Shown here piece after piece: positions 53,327 to 64,000 of a DNA stretch of 64,000 nt. Position numbers and translations under genes: made by a program. The stretch lies in NCBI RefSeq assembly GCF_030463535.1, contig NC_132878.1, positions 35,652,261 through 35,716,260 of the forward strand. The letters are read 5' to 3'. The notes beneath the pieces are model-generated. The model made no database searches, was not told where the DNA came from, and saw only the letters and a program-made list of their open reading frames with translations. The first letter of the stretch is position 1. Each line of letters begins with the position of its first letter. The stretch comes from Salminus brasiliensis. Its lineage: Eukaryota > Chordata > Actinopteri > Characiformes > Bryconidae.

Positions 53327-55742
53327 ATGACTGTGTCGAAACTACCCCGCACTGCACTGACCCTTAAACAGGTACGGTAACAGCACCCTGGTGTTCAGGC
53401 CGCTTGGTCACTAGCCGCGCATGTGTGTGTTCTCACGTCCAGACCCCGTGCCGGGCTTTCTGGCCAGTGTGTAGTTCGCAGCCGTGAGTAGGGGAACCCT
53501 GTTTGTGTTGACTGTTTACTCCACACCGGGCAGTTTTATCATTCTAGTGTGAAACGGTGAATTAGCAGGTGTCCCAATACTTTTGTCCACACCTACTTTT
53601 AGCCTCGTGGAGCTAGCTAGGTCATTTGCTGTTGTCCTTGCAGTCGCTGCGGTCCAGCACTTACTGTGCAGCGACCTCTTCAGTTTCTACAGAGGCAGAG
53701 AGTGCTGGGGCTGTACCGCAGTATGCTGAGGACCATTCGCGAGGTCCCAGATGAGGCAGATCGCAAATACCTGAAGGACTGGGCCAGAGAGGAGTTCAAA
53801 CGGAACAAGGAGGCCACTAACCAGGTATGAGCATCAGTCATGAAGTGCCACAGTGCAGCAGCTCCATCTGCTGGTCCCCCACCCCCCCGCTCTGTCTGGG
53901 GAACTGTTCATCCTTACCCTCAAAGGACCATCACATCATTTACTGTTACCACATTCAGATACTTCACCCCAGAGATAGGGGTTGGTGTGGCGCAGCAGAT
54001 AAAACCACTACCTGCCAGTGAGCTATTACATGTGGGAGACCAGGGTTCGATTCCCAGTCTGGGTGACCGTATGTTGCGCTACACCAATAAGAGTCCCTGG
54101 GCAAGACTCCTAACACTACATTGGCCCACCTCTGTAGTACAATAACCTTGTAAGTCGCTCTGGAAAAGAGCGTCAGCTAAATGCCATAAATGAAAATGAA
54201 ATGAAATGAAATGAAGATAGGCTCCCTCTGCCTCTGTGAATTTTATTTAATTCAGTTTCATTTGATGGAATAAATAAATAAATAAATAGCCCTGTTGATT
54301 TGCTGCAGCTCTTGGGCGGCCGTGCTGTGACTAGCATTTCACTCTAGAACAAAAGAACCCAAACAGAGACCCCAGAAAGTCCCCCCTTCTCGGGTCTCTG
54401 TTTAGTTGAAATAACAGTACCTAAGAATAGGTCTAGGCTATTGGGCTATAGGCTATTGCTCTACCCACTCGTACTGTAATATGTGCTTAATATTTTATTC
54501 ATACCAGTAATTCATATGAATGGGAATTCTGATGCCTATATTCAGTATTTTTCAGGTATGTGCAGTCTCATGCAAAAATATAGACACCCCTGGTTTACAT
54601 TTCTGTTGCTGTGAATAGTCAAGTGAGAGATGAACTGATCTACCAAAAGCCATGACATTAAGGTCAAAATATTGTAGTCTATTATTTATTTTTTTTCTTT
54701 ATTGCATAAACAGAAACAGGGCCACCATGAAAATGTTTGAGGTTGTTAACCAAGATCTCAGACCTTTATTCGCTTGTTCGGACTAAAGGCCAGGTGATCC
54801 GTATTATGGGTCGGTTTCCCAGACAGGAATTTATCCTAGTTTTAGACTACAGAACATTCTGAATGGTGGTTTATTTTTCAATTGAAAGTAAAATTTAGTC
54901 TAGGACTAGGCTTAGTCCCTTTCTGTGAAGCCATCCCTTTAAGGGGGTAAAATGAATCGAATGCAGAATGCAGGTATTTTATTGTATCAGTCCAGATTCA
55001 CCCAAACATTCAATTCAGTAGGAAACACATTTCAGCAACACTAATCTATCACACCTAATCCATCTAATCCAGAACGTCTGAAAGTGTGTGGGCTAAAAAT
55101 GAGCTCCACATGGCATTAGATGTCCAGGAGCCTTGTACATGCCAGGGGTATTCAGTCTTTCAGGGGTTTTAGTCTTTAGTGGTCTATCTCCAGCACAGTT
55201 TGAAGACTGGACCAGCCCCTCCATACTTGATGGCAGTTGTCAAAAGCGGATCTGCACCAAGAGCCCTTCCAGCTTTGAGTACGGCTCGTCTTGACCCGCC
55301 ATCCCTCAAGATCCACGGAAGACAAGCATCCAGGCTTTTTTCTGCACCAAAGTGGTGGAATGAACTTCCCCTGGGTGTCCAAACAGCTCGCTGTCTTCAA
55401 AAGCAGACTGAAGACCCACCTCTAACAAGACTATTTAGGCAAAGTGTAGTGCAGAGTGCCAACTTGGTTTAGTTTAGTAGGTTCTAAGCTTAGAGGTATC
55501 TTTTGAATCCTAGCTAAGGTTCTCTTCTGAGTAAAGAGTGAAGCACTTTTGTAAGCCGCTCTGGAGAAGAGTGTCTGCTATAAGCCTTCAAAGTAAATGT
55601 AATGTTCGAAATATTCCACCTTCGTTTATCTAAACTGCTTTCTTCTCCATGTTCCATATAGGACGCTATTCGCATGATGATCACACAAGCCAACAATCAT
55701 CTCCAAGAGCTGAAGAAATCACTTGCCCTGGCCAAAAGTTAA
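53327..55742 (+). CDS. lyrm2: LYR motif-containing protein 2 (mitochondrial)
   Basis: Three exons: 53327-53371, 53684-53824 and 55662-55742; 267 bp, 88 aa, the same length as human LYRM2. The LYR-type block is LGLYRSMLRTIREVP. It is followed by DRKYLKDWAREEFKRNK and ends IRMMITQANNHLQELKKSLALAKS in pieces. LYR proteins are small helical mitochondrial proteins that bind acyl carrier protein and help assemble Fe-S or respiratory complexes; LYRM2 has been linked to complex I. The ATG at 53327 begins MTVSKLPRTALTLKQ, equivalent to the mammalian start. Intron 2 is packed with retroposons. The downstream neighbour ankrd6 is convergent, as in human 6q15. Confidence 0.95.
53571..53596. mobile_element. 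Tc1-type terminus in lyrm2 intron 1
   Basis: GTGTCCCAATACTTTTGTCC is the reverse complement of the Tc1-like end seen at 21140, 34712 and in the satellite. Only the end is recognisable. Confidence 0.6.
53986..54214 (+). mobile_element. tRNA-derived SINE in lyrm2 intron 2
   Basis: Its A box is GGTGTGGCGCAGCAGATAA and its B box GGTTCGATTCC, spaced as in a tRNA gene. The body (CAAGACTCCTAACACTACAT) and tail (GTCGCTCTGGAAAAGAGCGT) follow, then an ATGAA-type repeat. The tail resembles that of the LINE fragment 1 kb downstream. Confidence 0.88.
55175..55600 (+). pseudogene. 3' end of a non-LTR retrotransposon (reverse-transcriptase C-terminus and tail)
   Basis: The + frame from 55179 reads PPSLKIHGRQASRLFSAPKW, then WNELPLGVQTA, typical of the C-terminal region after the RT domain in L2/Rex-like fish LINEs. 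The tail GTAAGCCGCTCTGGAGAAGA ends at about 55580. It is 5'-truncated and dead. Confidence 0.75.
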
Positions 55743-56181
55743 CAGGTCACCTGCTTCAGTGACTTTAAAACTTTAGCAAAACCTGGACTAGTTTTGGACA
55801 CTTAAAGGTCATGTCTCGCATCCCACCTCTTTTGGGACCCTTTGTTGTCTGATGTTTGACTGTAAGTATTAAGACTCTGACTGGAGTGACCCCTTTCTCA
55901 CTTGACAAGGTCATCAAATCTACTGTCTGCTGGAGTCTGGGTTTGCTCATTTGCATCATGTTAAATGTGTACTAACCCTAACCCTAGTTCAAGCCTTGTA
56001 AATGCACTTTGTTTAAGCTGTGGTTGAGCGAGTAAAATGGAAAAAAAAGCAACACATGCGTTTTTGATTTCTTTATAAAATATGTATTTCGATGTATTTT
56101 ACAGAGAGTTACCTTTTGATATTCAACAGATGTCCATACAACATTGACCTTCCACAGACGAGTGTCACAAAAATGTCTCTA

Positions 56182-56187
56182 AATAAA
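56182..56187 (+). promoter_or_regulatory. lyrm2 poly(A) signal candidate
   Basis: AATAAA 440 bp after the stop, the first good match downstream. Confidence 0.6.
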
Positions 56188-57321
56188 CCATTTTTAACAC
56201 TAATGCCACATCGTAGCGGTTATTTGCATTACCATATACATGCAGATATGCCCTGTTACAGCTTCTTTTTTGTGTTTTATAGAATAAAAGGGAATCAAAT
56301 TGGTCTTGCTTTTCGGCTGCTTTGTCCCCAATGAAACCTTCAGAGGTTTATTTGTAATATTTGTAAATCTATTCCCTTCGTATAACAAGCTCAAGCTCAA
56401 AACCTCTACAGAGCATCTTGCTCTGTACAGCTGTACTGTCTCGAAGTCCCATGTGCAGACACATACGTACAGTGGTGTTATGTTTATTAAATAACACTGC
56501 ACGTTAAAGTGATGGGTATTTCACAATAATTCACAATTCACAATATTTTTGCCTTTTCTTAATTGTAGAAATGTGGTCAATCAGCACAACATTTGCTTTT
56601 ATAGTTTTGCACTGGAGCTACAAGACTAATGTAGCCAATGAATTTGGATTCTGATCCCTATATTTGTAAAAATAGATGTTTTGCATGTTTGTATAGATAG
56701 TTTGTTTCATACAGTAATAGGTGGAGTGTTTTGCAAACATATTTTTTATTTTTATATATATATATATATCATTTAAATAGAGACCTGGGAGGGTGAGGAC
56801 TGACATGCTCTTTCCAACACATGCACAACCAGCCACCACTTCTTTTAAACTGCCACAGATGCAACGGCACAGGATAACCAACGCTCCGAGGAAAGAGCTG
56901 AGTACCCAGTTCTAATGCATCGGCAAGCAGGCGCCCGTGCCGGCCATCACACTGAAGTGATGAAGGGAGATTGAGAAAGCCATCTACACATTTGGAGATA
57001 GCAGGCAGATTGGGCAAATTTCACATAAAGCATATTTAGCTTGATCAATTAGAGAAAATTATGTTTTCTTTTTACAATGTAGCAACGGTGTGCTTGATGC
57101 CAGACGTGGCGGTATGGCCAGTATTGGCATGTCGCCTGCTTTAAAGTCTCCTCTCATTCAATTCTGACCAAGTATTCCCTCAGTTAAGATGAAAGTCAGT
57201 TACACTGTCCCAGACCTCAGGGGAGATTGACCATGTATTAGGGATCTCATTTAATTGATATGATTAAATGAATGGGCAGTGATTACTTGTCAGTATTTTA
57301 AAAGGCAAATACAGTCAGGAC

Positions 57322-57673
57322 TACACTGATCAGCCATAACATTAAAACCACTGAACTGAAGAGAACAACATTATGAGTGTGGTTAATGGGTGGGATACAC
57401 AGATTAGGCAGTGAGTGAACAGTCAGTTCTTGAAGAAGAAACAAAGGGCAACTTTAAGGATTTGAGACTCGGTCAGAGCATCCCCAAATCTCCAGGTCTG
57501 TGAGGTGTTCCTAAAGGGCTCCAAGGAAGGACAACCGGTGAACCGACGACAGGGTCACAGGTGCCCAAGCCTGACTGATGAGATCCATGGAGCTCCCTGC
57601 TCCCTAGCTCTGAGACCCTCAGAGGGTCAGAGCTACTAGTGAGGTGGTATTGATGTTAAGGCTGATCAGTGTA
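57322..57673. mobile_element. MITE with 23-bp inverted ends
   Basis: Left TACACTGATCAGCCATAACA and reversed right TACACTGATCAGCCTTAACA differ at one base over 20 bp. The interior of about 300 bp is non-coding. The GATCAGCCATAACATTAAAA words are common in fish genomes. Confidence 0.85.
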
Positions 57674-58639
57674 CATCTCATTTCCTCAGACTTTTGCAGA
57701 GTACTATATTTACTGTATTTAAGTATTTTAATATTATCTTGGTTTTGTTCTTTTTACTGGGCTTTTTTACTCTGATTACTTAATTCCTCACTAAATCAAT
57801 GAATTGCTAGATTATAGGATGAGCCCTTCATCACAGTAACAGAGCAGACGGGGGGGAGAGACTGAGTGGGATGATTAAAGGCTGTAAGGCATAAATGTGT
57901 TGCAGTTTCAGCTCCCAGTCTTTAAATGGTTCTTTAGGAGATGTGGAACAGTTTATCTTGTAACAGGTTTAATATGGTTGAAGGATGAAGCCTTTGAACA
58001 CTAGAAAAAATGAAATCCATATGTTAAGACTTTGTAGCTGCTTATATCTAATCCCAAAAATGCTTGTGACCACAGTGAAATATTGCTCAGTTCAGGTGAA
58101 GGACTGTACAGGATGTATTGATGCTGTATGCATATTCGTCTGGACAGTCGTTAGCGTCATATTTGGTTTGTGCACAGTGGAGACAGTCGAATCTGAAGTA
58201 AGTGGGTTGTTTCCGGTGCCTAAATCACTACTCTGTCTTTCAAATTGGCACCAAAAGACAGTAAACGAGAAATATTAAGAAGCATATCCAGCAAAACAGG
58301 CAGCAGGAAGACACCTACCTATGACATCTCCCTTAACAGCTTATACACAACGGTAGCTTTTTTTTCCCCTTAAACGTGACTCTGTAAGTCAAACCTGTGC
58401 ACCTACATAGAAGTAGAGCGACAACCAGTGTAAGACTTCCAATAAAACAAACAAAACAACAACAACATGTAAACACTCATATTTCCAACAGCATGCATGC
58501 TCTTTAAAGCTGACCAACTGAATCCGTCCAAGCCATGGACACCCAAGGGAGGAGAGCGATCAATGAATATCAGTGGCAAAAGAAAGTGAGCATAGCAGCA
58601 GCCCACTCTACTTCTTCCACATGTGATCACCCAAACCAG

Positions 58640-59304
58640 GGCTACGTTCACATTACAGGGTTCGAGTGCCGCAAATCAAGTAGTGGTAATTTAACTGTCA
58701 GTCAAGATGGTTACCAAAAGGTTTGTCATTTTTAGAAGAGATGTCTGAGGAGCTATTAGATAATACACTCACACAAGGAAGGGGCAAACAGGAGTTCCCA
58801 CAACAACAAGTGGTAGACCACCAACGCTGCCCCCATTTAGATGAACAGCCTTCAACAGTCCTCATTTTTGAGAGAGAGGAGGAAATCAAGCTTTTCTCCA
58901 GTTTCAGAGCTGCAAAAACTCCACAGGTGTATCTGTTCATCCATTCCACTGTGACAAGCCGACTCGACACGGTGGGCCTTACTGAAAAAAAGCAAACAGT
59001 CACAGAAGACTGAACAATGAACTGAGCACCCCAGAGTCCAGACCTCAAAATCTCTGAATTTCAGTAGATTCAGTTGTTGAGGCAGTTCTCTTTCCCTGAC
59101 GCTGACAAATAACTAGCTTTCCTAATGGATATTTGGGCTAGAAAGGATATAAAAAGGGCTTAGACTTTTGCATAGGCACTGAGCATGGGCCTACTGCAGG
59201 TACTGAACAATGTGTGCGTGTGCATCTTTTCAGGGTACAGTTCCACACCACTGACTGATAAATAGGGGCAGTTGAGCATTGAGACCTGTAATGTGAATGT
59301 AGCC
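58640..59304. mobile_element. Non-autonomous DNA transposon of about 665 bp
   Basis: The left end GGCTACGTTCACATTACAGG matches the reverse complement of the right end (GGCTACATTCACATTACAGG) with one mismatch in 20 bp. Short frames inside lack any domain. It may lie within the ankrd6 3' UTR. Confidence 0.75.
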
Positions 59305-59841
59305 ATGGATGTTTCTGGAAAAACAATGTCCTACTCTGGTATTAGCTCCATGTGTTAGCTTGTCCTGCATCTTCTAGTTCAGTGTTAGCAGCATGTGTTA
59401 GCCTAGCTCTCTTAGAGTAGCTACTCCAGCATGTCTACAGTCTATAGGCCTTTTTCCATTTTTTTTACAGACGGAAAAAAACATGGTTCTTAACGCATTC
59501 AGATCTTCACATTTAATCTGATCTTTTAATTGAACAATCTTGAGAACAAAATTTGATTTCTGTTGGTCAATGTGATTCAAAGAGGCAGAAACTGAGTATT
59601 CCGCAAAAAAAAAGAACGCAACCGAAGTGCAAAAACTTCCGAAGTTGTTCCGAAGGCCTTTTAGGATGCAAGTAAGACATGAAGTCACTATAATACAGGT
59701 CAAGGCCCAGTGTCCCAAAACCATCATAACTTCACTTCAGCTTGGCAGAGAGAGTGTTCAGTGTGATGCTCACTCGACCATTTCATAAAAAACAGACTCT
59801 GTGTAAAATAGCTGTGCAGCAGTGTGCTCCTGCACTGGGTG

Positions 59842-63439
<3,598 letters not shown>

Positions 63440-63694
63440 TCACTCTTTTAGAGGGTTACACAATAGTCATGATGTCAGATGCAGCTTTTAAAAGATTGTG
63501 TAAGCAGTAAGCAAAACGCAATGTTGTATATGCAGAAATGCCAGACGTATGAAGTGTAACCTCTATGCTGAGAACTGGTCAACATCAGTCTCATTCAATT
63601 TTAGCATGTGGAAAACAGGCTCCTACTTAATACTACAGTTTTCATAAACTTCATACGGCCTTAAGCAAATGTTTGGACACCCATTTTCTAAATC

Positions 63695-63895
63695 TCTCTT
63701 AAGCGACGTTGGCCGGCACAGGCGCCCGTTAGCTGGTGGGGTGGAGCTGGGGATTTGGCGCTCTCCTCTGAGTGTGTACGCTGCCCGGAGGAGACATGTG
63801 TTAAGTCCTTACCCTCCTAGTGTCGGGAGCATTGCTAGTGCTATGGGGAGCTACGAACGGGTGGGTTAACTGGCAGTACCAAATTGGTGGAAAAG
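63695..63895. repeat. Interspersed GC-rich repeat (SINE-like)
   Basis: TTGGCCGGCACAGGCGCCCG, GGGATTTGGCGCTCTCCTC and AGCTACGAACGGGTGGG are unlike the AT-rich intron around them and match the style of a fish SINE I recognise. The A/B boxes are not clear. Confidence 0.5.
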
Positions 63896-64000
63896 GGAAA
63901 AATTTGATAAACAAAAAGTTTCTGTAGGAAACTGGTCATGATTTTTGCTTTAGAATATGAAAAGGATGTAAACTTGTTTTTTAGAAAATCAAAAGCATGT

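Larger units (their letters stand above)
55743..59841. other. 3' UTRs and intergenic DNA between convergent lyrm2 and ankrd6
   Basis: Apart from the MITEs listed, no gene is seen. ankrd6 may have a long 3' UTR here. Candidate - strand AATAAA words occur (for example near 56740), but none can be assigned. Confidence 0.55.

Noticed and set aside
53986-54060. Possible tRNA gene
   Set aside because: A and B boxes are present, but no acceptor-stem pairing is seen and the sequence continues into a SINE body and tail. It is a tRNA-derived SINE.

Overview
This is a 64 kb piece of a vertebrate nuclear genome, almost certainly a teleost fish. All genes are split by GT-AG introns and their products match vertebrate families over full length. 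The non-coding DNA is full of fish-type Tc1 transposons, MITEs, tRNA-derived SINEs, a LINE tail and TG/TA/GATA microsatellites. The mix of repeats resembles characiform or catfish genomes (Otophysi), but that is inference from repeat style, not proof.

Six protein-coding genes are present. (1) lrp11, + strand, 220-10493: 7 coding exons, the 5' part lies outside the window. They encode the end of a PKD domain, an LDLa module, a polyglutamine linker, a Kunitz module, a transmembrane segment and a short tail. (2) pcmt1 (pcmt), - strand, 27412 down to 17530: 7 coding exons of the L-isoaspartyl repair methyltransferase, plus an alternative last exon at 15882-15894 that gives an RDEL C-terminus. (3) nup43, + strand, 29425-38694: 8 exons, complete, 371 aa. 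(4) lats1, + strand, 44180-51363: 7 coding exons, complete, 1114 aa, Hippo-pathway kinase. (5) lyrm2, + strand, 53327-55742: 3 exons, complete, 88 aa. (6) ankrd6 (Diversin), - strand, 63412 down to 59842: the last 4 coding exons; the gene continues past the right edge.

The order and orientation of lrp11-pcmt1-nup43-lats1 match human 6q25.1 read backwards. The convergent lyrm2-ankrd6 pair matches human 6q15. The two blocks abut here, 2 kb apart, between 51.4 and 53.3 kb. pcmt1 and nup43 are head-to-head, lrp11 and pcmt1 tail-to-tail, and lyrm2 and ankrd6 tail-to-tail.

The genes are not an operon and share no single pathway. They include a Hippo kinase, a Wnt/planar-polarity scaffold, a nuclear-pore subunit, a protein-repair enzyme, a mitochondrial LYR protein and a membrane receptor-like protein.

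The most unusual features lie in or between these genes. An apparently intact Tc1-like transposon with 198-bp terminal repeats sits in nup43 intron 2. A broken duplicate of nup43 exon 3 sits in intron 1. A 112-bp satellite grew from a Tc1-type transposon end and carries a five-unit higher-order repeat. lrp11 carries a HAI-1-like Kunitz module. A perfect 76-bp palindrome lies in an lrp11 intron. No wholly new multi-gene system was found.
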